Positions 10,986-22,800 of a stretch of 64,000 nt of DNA are shown here, in pieces. The notes beneath the pieces are model-generated. The model worked only from the letters and a program-made list of their open reading frames with translations, made no database searches and was not told the DNA's origin. Position numbers and translations under genes: made by a program. Position 1 is the first letter of the stretch; each line of letters opens with the position of its first letter. The stretch comes from Pholis gunnellus (Eukaryota; Chordata; Actinopteri; Perciformes; Pholidae), in contig OU342819.1 of NCBI GenBank assembly GCA_910591455.2, forward strand, positions 13,352,262-13,416,261, read 5' to 3'.

Positions 10986-13900
10986 ATAAACAGACACAAC
11001 ACACACATCTGCCAGAGACAAACCCTCCTAATAACTGTGGCATTCAAATGCTCACTGCTAAACAGATTGATACACACATGCTGAGTGTGCTGTTTTGGTG
11101 TTTATGAGGCGTCACTGTGAGGAAGACGGTGATACATTATTTCACAATCAAGCAGCGATTCTTCTGCATAATGAGATCAATATTCCCACCTGAGGTCAAA
11201 AAAGAATGGCAGTGATGTGACACTTTGGGCAAACTTCAAATGAATCCTCCTTAACCAAAAGACGCTCCAATAAGGACGCCTCGGGTGATCCGAAATAAAA
11301 AAGATCTCAAACAGACTCACATGCACATGAGCCCCCATTTTTTTTTTGACTCGCTGTTTGCCTGAATCGGTCCACTAATTTCGTTTTGCAGCTCATTCCA
11401 TCAGGAAAGAGAGACTGGGACACTCAACGTGAACAAAAGGCCTAACATGAATATCAAGACACGTCAGTGAAGAGCCCAATCTCCTAGAAACCCTCTTAAT
11501 AAGAAAACCCAAATAGCACTTCAAATGAATCTGTATCACCCAGTGCTTCATTTACATCCTATTCATAATCCTTTTGTATATCGGCTCGCAGCCATATAAT
11601 CTATCAAAATCAGCATTCTTCAGCAGTGCTGCTTTTTAAGTAGCGCAGAGGATGCGTTAAGGGCTTTTTGTATCGCACAGGATGTTAGGAGATGAGGAAT
11701 GAGACACGAGTGCGAGAACATGGGGCACAAAGTCATGACCGAATCATGATGATCGCAGGCAGGAATTACAACTTCTAGTCCTCTTCGGGAGATACACACA
11801 GACACACACACACACACTCAGTGGCTCACTTCAATAGGTATAACACCTTTTTAAAGCAAACAGCTTGCGGCTACGAAAGTGTCTGAATGAAGCAGATGCA
11901 CGAAGCACGTAGACGAAGTTGAAAGGTCAGTTCATGCTTGCTTAAACACCAGACTGAGTAAAGTCACTTTGAACTCGGTGGTCTAATAGATGTATGAGCT
12001 CCAGTGTTGAAGACACAGGTGACAGTTTAAGGTTGTACCAAATCTGCACAACTCATCGATCCCTGATTCAGAAAGGCGAAAATAGAAGCGCCCATGTTGG
12101 GTTATACTTGTGTCAGCTAAGAACAAGTGATAAGAGTCTTCAGTTTTGCAGCTTTGTGAGGCTGTCCTCGGGCAAAGTAGTGTATTATGCTAAATTCTAA
12201 AGCTACCTTGGTAACATGCGCAAAACAACTGCCTAACGTGTCTAATTGGACAGGCTACTATGTTACCATGTGTACCATCTTAGTTTAGCATGCATTTTGC
12301 AGGTAATTGGAAACATTTAAATGTTTAGGGAACGTGAATGTATTCTAATCCATGAAGTAGACGTTAGCCAAAGTGGAAGACCGCACATTATCATCCCAAG
12401 AGCCCCAGCACTAGCACGGCTGAAAATTGTCATGTTGATGAAAGGGTCAAGAATTAGAATTTCCAGATCATGTGTATTGCTGCATGGTCACAGTCCTTTC
12501 ACTGACGCTTACAGCTAAATAATGCACCACTGACTATTCATTTCAGTTTACTCTCATGGCCCTTGCTGGCTACCTTAGGTGGAGCAAAATGTTAACAACA
12601 CAGTGGATGAATCCCAAACGCAATATGCTCGTCCCAGAGTGGATCAGGATACACACACAGACAAATCCACATCTTTTACAGATGGATTCAAGCTTTCTGA
12701 ACAGATCGCTGCCACCATTAGCCAAACAGTTCTTAGACTGTCAGAAGGAGAAGCTTTGTAGATAAAACAACTTCAGGAAAAGAAAATAGATCCTAACCAC
12801 TGAAATATAACATATGTCAGAGCTGCTTTTGCAGATTAAATGAAATGTTGAAAGCTTAACGTCAGTGAATGACCACATTCATTGTGGTACGTTGGTGAAA
12901 TTATTGTGACCATAACACATCCTTGACCCTCTTCAATGCATTTTACAGCGTGAGCCCTTGGTGGCTCAAGGTGGGTCTTATCCTTTAAAGTACGTATTGA
13001 AAGTGAGTTAAAAATGTGCAAACAACAAACAGTAAAAGAAGGTAATCAACAAAATCAACTTGGGACCATGCAGTTGGAAAATGCTTTTCCTAAATTTGCA
13101 GTGTTTGCAGCTTTTTCCTGAGTTAATCTACTGCTACACAGTGGATTAGTCCATGCTTGGGGTGGAATCAGTCTCAGCTTGTATTATAATTCATTAAAGA
13201 TTTAAAACATGTTCTATAATTAAAACGGTGCTGACAACCAGGTCAGATTTAGGGAGAAATCTGCTGGATTTCTGTGCAGCACAAAGAGGATCTCCAATAC
13301 AGTCCCGGTTGTTTACGCTCTTTTGAAAAAACTAAATACCTACAATCAATGTAACAGAAAATACATTGCTGCTCTTACAGCACCTTTTCAGTAAATGCCG
13401 TTTAAGATAATTTCTTGGGAGCTTGGCTTGACGTTATCAGAAATCATTTCTGTGGAGAACGAGTCCTTTAGAGCGCAAGCTGTTTAAATGCAAATCTGTC
13501 TTCCCCTCCTCCCATCAGCCTCCTGGTTTGAACAATAAGTTCTCTTCCCAGATTTGTTAAGATGAAAAGGCCCGCTGTGAATCACACTTTTCAAATTTAC
13601 AGTGTGCACAACTGTAAAAGCAAAAATACTGACAAGCAGGCGGCCCGTATGGTCTCTATCAGGCGGTTGCATGAAAACGGACCGAGAAGACAAGTGAAAA
13701 AGGCAAAATCTCATATAGCTTTGGTATTTTCTTGGCTAGTACTCCTCTTTTGCTCAGACGTCTGACATCTAAATTGTTGCTTTTTACTACGCTATTGTGC
13801 TATGGTGACAGTATGTTACTTCTGGTAAGCAAGCACTACTATTACTTAGATAGAGCATCGGCAACCCCCTGTTTGGCTACGTGGGCTGCAGCTTCAAACT

Positions 13901-15523
13901 GAAGGTGATTTGAGTAAAAATAAGTCCTTATATTAGGTTCATATTTTAGGGATCTTTGTCAATAATTAAATCAACTGAAACAATCAGATTACCAAATATT
14001 CTATCTTGAGTTGAGCTGTGCTGCATTGTTAATTACTGATTCAATGTTGTTTCCATAAATTACAACAATAATTGCCTTGTTTTTTAAAGAACTGGTCTCC
14101 CATCCAAGAAGTATCATTTCTGCTACTTCTCTGAACCATTAGCTATCATCACTTCAGAGAAGCCATTCCCCGAACTGTTTTTCCTGTGTTTTGGCTTTGA
14201 CATTAATTGACAGCCTTCACAAGCAATTACTGAACCATATAGCATCTCAAAGAACACAAGCTATCTCCTCTGCACTCTCAGTTCAGAGTAAATACGATAC
14301 TGACAACTGCTCAATCAGGAAATGACAAGAAATAATGTCCCAGTCACGGCGTGTACCTGTCTTTACCTCTTCTCTCAATGTTCCTCGTTGTTTTCTGTGC
14401 TCTGTGTATGTGTGTCTGTCTGTGTGTGTTTGTGATGTGTCTCTGCCACATCTGCTCCTGGGGGCGAACGCAGCACCAATGTCACGTCAAGAGTGACATC
14501 ATAGAAGGTCTTTTGATTGACAGATGAACAGAAGGTCGAGCCACCACGCTGTGACAGGTTGGTTCGGCTCAGGTGTGCAGGTCAGAGTCCAGAGCCTTGA
14601 TATAAGGAAACCTGATGAAAGTTGTAACAACGTCAAACGGCTCTAAACTTTAGTTTAATAACTGTTGTGACCTATGTGAGACTACAATAGTCTGGATGTG
14701 TCATGGTCATGTCAGAGTGTTGAACCTCCATGACATAATAATAATTAATATACATTCATGTACTAATTAAGCTTATATAAGTGTTGTTTATCAGTATTAT
14801 TACATCTGCTCTGTATTCATTTTAAATAGATTTTTAAATATACTAGTCACATAAAACTCCTAAAAGAAAAAAGACTCCTTAAAGACCTCTTTAAAACTTT
14901 CACATGTTTTAATGTTTATGGAGACATTTGTGTATTTAAACACAACACAAGTGAAGAAGGACGTCACGATGGCCAAAGTGGTTCAACATTTGAATGTGCC
15001 TGTTGAATAAGATTTTTCAGCTATTTAGCAAAGGTCTGAAGAGTACCAGCATGTTGGACACCATGCGAGATGCAAGCTTCACCACCGAGGGAAAGTATGA
15101 TTTAAGCAGTCCAGCTAATTAACTGTAGAAAGCGGTTGAAAGCATCAATTCTCAACAGTCTGTCGCAAAGAACACATTTTTTCCACATTGCTGTCAATCA
15201 CCCATTGAGTTTTTCCAAATATCTGTAATTACAGATGTACATGTATTATGCAGGTGCATAATGTTTAATTTCTGTGAGCAGAAACACTCAAGGACACACT
15301 CACAAGGAGAACACGACACTCTCACACTGAAGCTGCAGCTATTTTAATTACAAGTGCAGTATTTTAATTAGGGATAGCTCTAAAGTTCAAGTTGTAAGTG
15401 ATGTAATAATGCTTTACTGATCAGCAATTGTATTGTTTAAGACCCTTTAAATTCTTGAGACAAGACGGATATTAATCATAATACTTTTTTAGCCTGACGT
15501 AAGAGCACACAGTTTAAAGTGCT

Positions 15524-15880
15524 TTAAAGGAATAACTTTGAGATATATTATTGGTTGCTTTCTTACTGGGAATTAAATGAAAAGATCAATACCACTCTCG
15601 TGTGACGTAATGTAGAGGCACATCCAGCAGCCTGTTAGCTTAGCTTAGCGTAGCATAAAGCAGCTAGCCTGGCTCTGTCCAAAGGTAACACAATCTGCCG
15701 ACCAGCACCACTAAAGCTAATTAACATGTTGCATCTTTGTTTACTTAATAAGGAGCTTTTTACTGTGTTCAGTTGGAGCGCGAAGGGGCGTGAAATACAT
15801 TTTAAGCTAACTGGCTGCTGCCCGTAGCTTTACATTTAACGGACATGTAATGACTGTGATGTGAAACTTTGCATTTAGAT
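15524..15880. mobile_element. Non-autonomous DNA-transposon-like repeat (MITE), percomorph type
   Basis: The left end reads TTAAAGGAATAA. Inside are the blocks GTTAGCTTAGCTTAGC (about 15637) and GCTAGCCTGGCTCTGTCCAA, and near the right end CTGGCTGCTGCCCGTAGCTT (about 15810). I recognise this order from a high-copy interspersed repeat seen in many percomorph genomes, whose ends are inverted copies beginning AAAGGAATA. The copy is diverged and its right terminal repeat is degraded. Superfamily was not assigned. Confidence 0.6.
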
Positions 15881-17899
15881 TTCATTGATAAGTCGTTCAA
15901 GTATTTTGACGTCATTTTTAAGATTCAGCAGGATTCTAAACTAATATCCAATTGGTGAACTCCAGACCAGGTCCCGTCTTTAGGGTCAGTTAAGGATCCA
16001 TCAAATGTATGTGGTCACGGTTGGCTGTTTTTTCAGGCTGCTCTTAAATTTAGTTTACAAGAGCTTCTGAAAAACGTAATAACTTGATTTATAACAGCAG
16101 ATGTGAGGCTTATTGTAAGATGGAAACCCTACGATTCTTTCTTATTGACTTGGTCCTTTTTAAATAGGACAATTTATGAACCATTTACAAGCACCTTATA
16201 ACTAAGTGGCACTGATATCACTGTTCTATACAAACAAGAATTATTAGCACTAATTCCAAACCTACAGTATGCCATGTATGTGTTTCTGGTCACATGGAAC
16301 TCCATTAGTGTGTGTATATGTGTGAGCGAGTGCATGCGGCTGCATGTGTTTAAACACACTTCTATTAGGCAAACATTACTATTGATTTAACCTAGCGATA
16401 CAACATCCCATTCTGTTTGTTATCACTGTGCTTTGTGAAAAAGCTAAATCTATTTCTCACGACCCGCTCTCCATCGAAGCAGAGCCTCTATGAAGTCGCT
16501 GCTTTGTCAATTTCCCACTGTTTCTGCCACAAAAGAGAGGCAACACACACACACACATACAATGTGTCCAATGTGTCAAAGTCATACGGAGGATTGTGCT
16601 TTGCTTTTAGGAGTTTGTGATGGGCTTTTTGTTCTTCTTAGAAACGGAACAAGCTGTATTTTGTTTGCGTAAGATCTGTCCTAAATAGGAAACAGGCTGT
16701 TTGTACATGGAGGAAAGAGAATATTGGGATTTGAGTCTGATTTAAAAATGTTAGTTGATGACTGAAAGTAGCATAGTGGTCCAAATTGAATGAAAACCTG
16801 ATTCGAAGTTTGGCAACCAAAGAAAGCTGTGATGGTAGAGGTTAAGTAATTCAGTGGATGTCCATTTACAGTAATGTTATATGTGCACAATAATTATTAC
16901 ATTAAAAACAAATGCATTTTTGCATTTAGAAATAGTATTGTGTTGTGTTACTGTCGAATAAATCCTGCTTGTGTTCATTATTCTGTTAATATAGTATTGT
17001 ATATTAGATTATATACACCCTAAAGCATTATGTGACCTTTAGGTCATTCCGATATTTACTTATTTCATAACTTTTTTTTAAATCTGTAATAACAGATTAT
17101 TTTTTATATCATGGTGTTTGTGTCTACCTGACGGTTTATCTGTTCACTCTCTTTTAGCTCTGTTTTAGGTCTCCACCAGCTGCTGAGGGGACGATCAGGC
17201 TCTTTAACTGCAAAATGCTCCACTACGTTCACTAGCTAGCCGCTAACCTCTACTGCAGTATACTCAATTCATGATATTTTCTAAATCACAATGAAAATAA
17301 TTTGATTCACAAGGGAATTTTTTGGTTACTGAACATAAATAAAGTGCCAAAATGCATCCAAATAGCCTAATAGAGCGTGTTTATCAAAATAAGTGCTTTT
17401 AACTGCTGTCTTTGCTCCTGTATATTTTGCAAACACAGCACCTTAGCAAAGGAGGTTGAGTATCCCTGCGGTTTGATGCAGGGCAGGTAGTGCACAGTGT
17501 GTTAAACGAAGCTTTTTCCTTAAAAAAAAGTGCTTCTTGCTGCGTTAGAAATCCGAGGTAAGAGTGAATCAGAACACTGAAGTTGGAAATGCTCCATAGA
17601 AGTGTCGAGTTGGGTAATAATTATTACTACGAAAGAATAAAAGCAAAGGGTTTGAAACCCAACAGGTTTTGTGGACTCGCACACTATTTGTTTTGGCTTT
17701 CACATCCACGTGGGCTGTGCAATATCGCAATGAAGTAGCGAAAACATATTATTGTCCATCTTTTTAAGTATTATGGAAATTCTTTTTCAAGTTGTACTTT
17801 TCCTCTGAGTGATCTCAGACTTTCAAGTGATTTGTCGGTACTTGATAGTCTGTTGTGTCTCTTTGTGCCGCTGAGCTTTTGTTACCTTCGTCTCTCTCT

Positions 17900-18185
17900 C
17901 TGTGGGCAAATTAGGGGAGCGTGTTCTTCGTCTCAAGGTGTGCCTTCCGCAACTGTCACTGGGGTATTTAAGTGTTTCCTTGCACAGTAATTGCCAATTT
18001 AATCTTTTGTGCTCTCCTCTTGATTCGTAGTGTTGAATCTGTCAGTCAAGCGGGGCGTGGTTTCCATGGGGATATGGGAAGTGTAGTAGTCATCCGCTCC
18101 AATTAATTGCCAAAGTAATTTACTTGTAGCCTACTAAACAGGGTTGCTATGGAGAGGTAATTACTCTAAATTGTAATTGCGCCAG
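17900..18185. promoter_or_regulatory. Enhancer- or promoter-like motif cluster (RFX-like, ZNF143-like, homeodomain)
   Basis: Two RFX X-box-like sites lie at 18060-18073 (GTTTCCATGGGGAT) and 18143-18156 (GTTGCTATGGAGAG). Between them is a minus-strand ACTACACTTCCCA (18075-18087), similar to the ZNF143/THAP11 motif. Several AATTAATTG/TAATTAC homeodomain cores lie at 18100-18180. Motif density is the only evidence. Confidence 0.3.
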
Positions 18186-18829
18186 ACTAACTGTCAGGCC
18201 TTCACCTTTTAAATTAATGGGTTTTTCTCTGAGAGTAAAAATGTCCACGAGAAAGCAGTAGAAATAGGTCAAGTGTTTCTTTAAAAGATGCTTGATTCTA
18301 TCTGTCAACAAAGCTCTTCTGGGTAGCAAAGAGGAAACATGTTTGGTTTAAAGTATGTTCTGTGAATGTTTGTGTACATACTTTACGTTGCGGCAACCTG
18401 ATACCATGGTCATCGTAGAGACACACTGAATCTGAAGTGTCAGCTTTCAGATGGGATCCCTTCCACTTGCTTCCTCTTCAGCACCCGGCTGCATGCAGAG
18501 ACCCAGGTGCATCCATGCCATCCTTCAGACGTAGTCCTTCCTTTCCCTCAAGACCACCTGTTCAGCTCACTAACACACACACACACACACAAACATACAC
18601 CAAGTTCCCTCGGGTAATGTTTACATTACGACACAGGTGACTTGAGATGCACTGGCCATCACCAGCGTAGATGCTGATCCAGTTTGTCTTGCCATCGTCG
18701 CAGTGGAAACATTAGAGTGGGACTGAATCCTCATTGAGATCCCTGTTAATTTTATTTCTCAGTTAAAGACGTTAGAAAGTGGGCCACCAATGGAGAAAAC
18801 ATGACCTGCTTCAATCTGCATTCACCGCG

Positions 18830-19090
18830 TGGATTAAATTAGCTCTCATCACTGCTGATCTACCGTGAGAAATGGGATTAATCAATCGGAGACAGTACGT
18901 CTATCTGCAAATTAAAAACCGCGCTCATCCCAGAACACGTACCTCCATGGTTCTGGGCTTATTTTGGGTGACATGGTTAGTGGGAGGCTTTCTCTCAAGA
19001 AGAGAACATCAATCAAACAAACCTCAGATGTGTAAACTGGCCGGTTTATGGAACGTGTAATCAAGAGAGAAACATGAGGCATTAATTAGA
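18830..19090. promoter_or_regulatory. Candidate conserved noncoding element with OTX/PBX-like and homeodomain cores
   Basis: GGATTAAATTAG, GGGATTAATCAATC and GGCATTAATTAG occur within 260 bp, together with non-repetitive flanks. This resembles developmental enhancers near neuropeptide genes, but conservation cannot be tested here. Confidence 0.25.
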
Positions 19091-19678
19091 AAACTGCACT
19101 AAATAAAAGTATCGGTTAGTTAGGGTATCAAATATGACTGTGAGGAATTATATATAGAGATGACTACGTGTTTCTATGTTGAACTAGTTATGACCTTGTA
19201 ATTCAATACATACGTTTGAAATAACTCATTGTAAAATTAGGATTTCATATTCTCAATCTCATATTTTATTGTTTTTTTTTAATCTTACAGACATATATAT
19301 GAGTTTATGCATGGCATTTCTGCAGCTCACACGGCAGCCAAAATACTGAAAATCTCCTAACTATGCTTTACCTCCAAATGTGATTTCATCATGAGAAAGT
19401 CTTCAAATGAATTCAGGCATTGTCAAAGTGCGATGTGTCTTAAAAATCCATATTTCTAAGTAAAACTTGGTAATCTGCTTCACCATTGTAATGCTCCACA
19501 TGCTCTGATTGGATCAATATACTTCCAGTTGATTGTTTAGTCGTTAGGTGGGATTTAATAACTACTGCTGCTGACAGTTGGTTGGACCCCTTTGTCACGA
19601 CAGTAACAAAGACAGACACTTCACTGAAAAAGAAAATACTTGAGCTGTGAAACAATCACAATGTTTTTTAAGCTAAGA

Positions 19679-21619
19679 TTAAATGTTACAGATCAGAAGA
19701 AGTGTACGATTTATTTGCATGGTAAATGTTGCCCAGTATGGACGGTTTGACAGAAGTTGCTTTTCACTGTTTGTTGGTCTCTCTCTTACGGTGAACAGAG
19801 CTTGATGCTTTAGTAGACGTTTCTTTGATCCTTGATGCAGAGCATCTCTGCTGGCAGCCATTTTCTCTGTCTTGATCTGAAAAACATACGGCAGGCAGAG
19901 ATTATGAAAATCACGTGATGGGTAGCAGCGGCGAATACTGTGAACCTCACAGGAATGAAACTTATTTTAAATCTATGCTTTGAGCATTAACTATACCAGG
20001 ATCTGACGCACAGATGTTAAAAGTAAAGGCTTGTAATTTATAGAATGAGAAATGCATGGACTTTTGCATCATCGCAGATCTACTACAAATGTAGTCTGGG
20101 TCAGACCTCAACGTGGTAATAAAATCTAAGGGGTACGTACACTGGACCCTTTTGATCGGATCAAGTCTCTACTCTGCAGACTTGCTTGTTCAACACTGAT
20201 GCTGTGCTGCTCTTTGCTGCCCTCACATGCTGCTTAAAGGAACTTTCTTCTCCTTTGGTGCAATGCATGCACACACACACACCTGCTCCAACAGTCTAAC
20301 GAAGGCCGACTCACCAAAACAGTCCATGAATCAAAGATTGTCTGAGCCAGAAAAGGGCTTGTATTTGTCCTTGCTGGGGGGCTGATGTTTCCCCTCGTGA
20401 CTACAAGTGCATGGGATGTTCCAGACTCACCCTACCGAGCCTCAAGAGACGAGCAGCTCTCACATGCACATACACAAGTTTAAAACTGACAACTCTGCTG
20501 CATCTCTCTGTTCCAAATTACATCGTCACATAGAGGCTACTTTTCTGGTTCTCACCTGAGCCGCTGGCTTCCAAAGCGAGGTAACCGTCCAATAAGGAGC
20601 TGAACCCCGTCAGCCCCCCCATGGCAGCATAAGGGACGTCCCTGCCAACAGGCTGACCACGCGCCTCCCTCTCTAGTTTAGTCTCAACCTGACAAAAAAC
20701 AAAAAGTGATTTGAGTTCAAATTGAGCTGAACAAACAGTAGTAATATGGGAAATCTATGTCCAGCATTAGCCAAGGATCTGTGTTTATTGCTTGACTCTA
20801 CTCACCAGCGTCTGATGGGCAGAGCTGGGCTGACCGCACCCACAGGTGTAGGGGCTCTTGAACCCAGAACAGGAACTGCCTGAAAAATGTTATTCTCATC
20901 TTGACCATGAACTGTACATGTGACTCAATATGCGTAAGATGCTAGAGTTAATTTGGGTTAGAATGAAACTTCTCCCTTTAAATGTAGTAATTGCATACTC
21001 ACACTTTTTGCACAAGTGGCCAGTAGCTTCACTGTGATCCTGAGGAAAGTGTTTACACCTGCAGCGGACAGGATTTGGCCCAATCTGGGGAACATACTGG
21101 TAGGCAGAACAATGACACCCTCTGACCTGGCATGGTAGGGCTAGGGGCCGCTCAGAGGGGACCACCTCAAAGTCGGTCTTGTGTTGCTTGTACCTGAACA
21201 AAATGACATTAATCACAAATGTGTTTATGCATGTGAGTCTATGTGTGTGGTGGCGAGAAGGGGATGACACTTGATTTCATGCGTTATCGAGGATCGCACT
21301 ACCTATGTGTACAGAAGCACCGTGTCTCAGGACCAATGAGTTTGCAGTCGATGCCTCCTGGAACCCCAAAGCTGACATACAGCCTGTTTTTCACTCGTTG
21401 GGGGAGCAACTTCCTCTTGTACTCGTCATATTCCTCTGGAGTGAACAGTTGTCCTCCATCATCATCACCCACAATCCTTGAAAAGACAAAACCACCAATA
21501 CAAAAAGTAGTTATCATGGGCATATACTAAATACAGTCTAATGTTGGGACAAACCTTTTGTACTCCCAATAGTCATCGACCGCTTGTAGAGCTGATTTAT
21601 CGAGACATATTTTCTCCAT
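19679..21619 (-). CDS. fam221a: FAM221A-like protein
   Basis: Function is poorly known. The family has a cysteine-rich core that probably binds metal. Minus-strand coding exons are 21555-21619, 21303-21476, 21003-21193, 20806-20879, 20556-20688, 20315-20400 and 19679-19876; the phases join, giving about 306 residues (human about 298). Recognisable blocks are IVGDDDGGQLFTPEEYDEYK, then DCKLIGPETRCFCTHR, then YKQHKTDFEVVPSERPLALP, then CRCKHF, CSGFKSPYTCGCGQPSSAHQ and VPYAAMGGLTGFSSL. They appear in the same order as in human FAM221A. The ATG at 21619 gives an N-terminus of human-like length; an in-frame ATG lies further upstream at 21763. Exons 1-5 are firm. Exon 6 and the last exon are inferred from splice signals and phase. 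The final exon may instead end at a donor at 19788-19789, because the frame after about residue 278 looks noncoding. Confidence 0.85.
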
Positions 21620-21823
21620 TGTCAAAAATCCGGTTTGTTCAGTTTTGTCTTGCACAGCAGGACACTTCTGTTTACCACGGTAAACCTTACAGTTGCCATG
21701 GAAATGTTTGTAGGCTCCCTCTAACGGTCGTAAAGTGAGCTGCAAGCACGCAAATACACTCACAGGGAGAGAGAGGGAGAGGACAGAAAGGAAGTTAAAC
21801 TCAGATCAAGCTAACATTAACAT

Positions 21824-21888
<65 letters not shown>
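21824..21888. repeat. (GA)n microsatellite
   Basis: A GA array of about 65 bp directly abutting the LINE-tail sequence that begins at about 21889. A second GA array lies at 22390-22432. Confidence 0.93.
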
Positions 21889-21889
<1 letters not shown>

Positions 21890-22175
21890 CTTTATTAATC
21901 CCACAAGGGGAGGTTTTCTTTTGCTACAGCAGCAATTATGGTACAGGTAAATAACATAACAGAGTGAAAATATTAAATATCAAATGCACAATATATACAA
22001 TAAAATAGAATATTAAATTAACTAACTAAATAAACTAAACAGTAGAGCAAAGATTTAACCAAACAACAGAGTAACAGTGTTATAGCTTTGTGATTGATTT
22101 GAGGCCAGAGGTGATTTATTGTACAGTGTTATTGCAGTGGGCAGGAATGTTCTCCTGTATCCTGTGTCTGTCTAG
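21889..22175 (-). mobile_element. Non-LTR retrotransposon 3' tail (LINE remnant)
   Basis: The plus strand starts TACTTTATTAATCCCACAAG, a very common 3' tail of fish LINEs. Read on the minus strand, one frame at 22172-22070 gives RRTFLPTAITLYNKS followed by a stop. This is the C-terminus typical of these elements. Only about 290 bp remain, flanked by a GA microsatellite at the tail end. Confidence 0.65.
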
Positions 22176-22392
22176 CAGCAGCTAACATTAACATTAGCAG
22201 CCATGTAGCTAACACCCTGAACACGTGTCCACAAACTCTACAAGCTCAAGTAACGGGAAACAGTTCGCGCTTTGTTTTTGTTGTTTAAAGTAAACCGGAT
22301 GAGCTGCAGTTTAAATGTTTACCTGCACTGAAGACAACTAATAACGTGAGTACAACTTGTAATGTTTACTTTCGTCTCGGTGTTAAATTGAG

Positions 22393-22434
<42 letters not shown>

Positions 22435-22800
22435 TGCAGTATAACTACATTTCCCAGAATGCAATGGTAATGACGCATTCAGTAGACGTTCAGGGGCACC
22501 ATGACAGTATGCACAGTTGCACGCATGGAATTCTAGCTACCGACTTTTCGCGAGGACCTCATCGTCTTCGACACCGAGTAGGGAGAAGCTGAAATGACAG
22601 CGAGAGAGGACGGACACCTCATCATGACGCTCGGTAGATAACGGTATTGAGGGACTGCACGAGACACTCCCCCCCTCCCGCGTGTGCAACGACAGCGCAG
22701 GTTTGCTAAACAACAAACACCATTCAGTGTCAGCCAGAGGTAGCAGCTGATGCTCATTCTCCTCTGGAGCGCGTGAAGTCCTGCTGCGACCTCAAGGTAG
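22176..22800. promoter_or_regulatory. Shared CpG-rich promoter region of fam221a (minus) and ccdc126 (plus)
   Basis: The two genes are divergent, and this is the only CpG-rich stretch between them. At 22444-22462 the plus strand reads ACTACATTTCCCAGAATGC, an almost exact ZNF143/THAP11 (SBS) promoter motif. A potential ccdc126 donor (CTCAAG then GTAGCTG) lies near 22796, which would end a noncoding first exon. Confidence 0.5.

Larger units (their letters stand above)
10500..19678. other. 9-kb gene-free interval between npy and fam221a
   Basis: No coding exon was recognised. Open frames are short with no family resemblance. The interval holds TA and GT microsatellites (10749-10770, 10911-10982), a MITE-like repeat (about 15524-15880) and two enhancer-like clusters (about 17900-18185 and 18830-19090). 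STK31 lies between NPY and FAM221A in mammals; no kinase or Tudor coding sequence was seen here. Confidence 0.55.
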
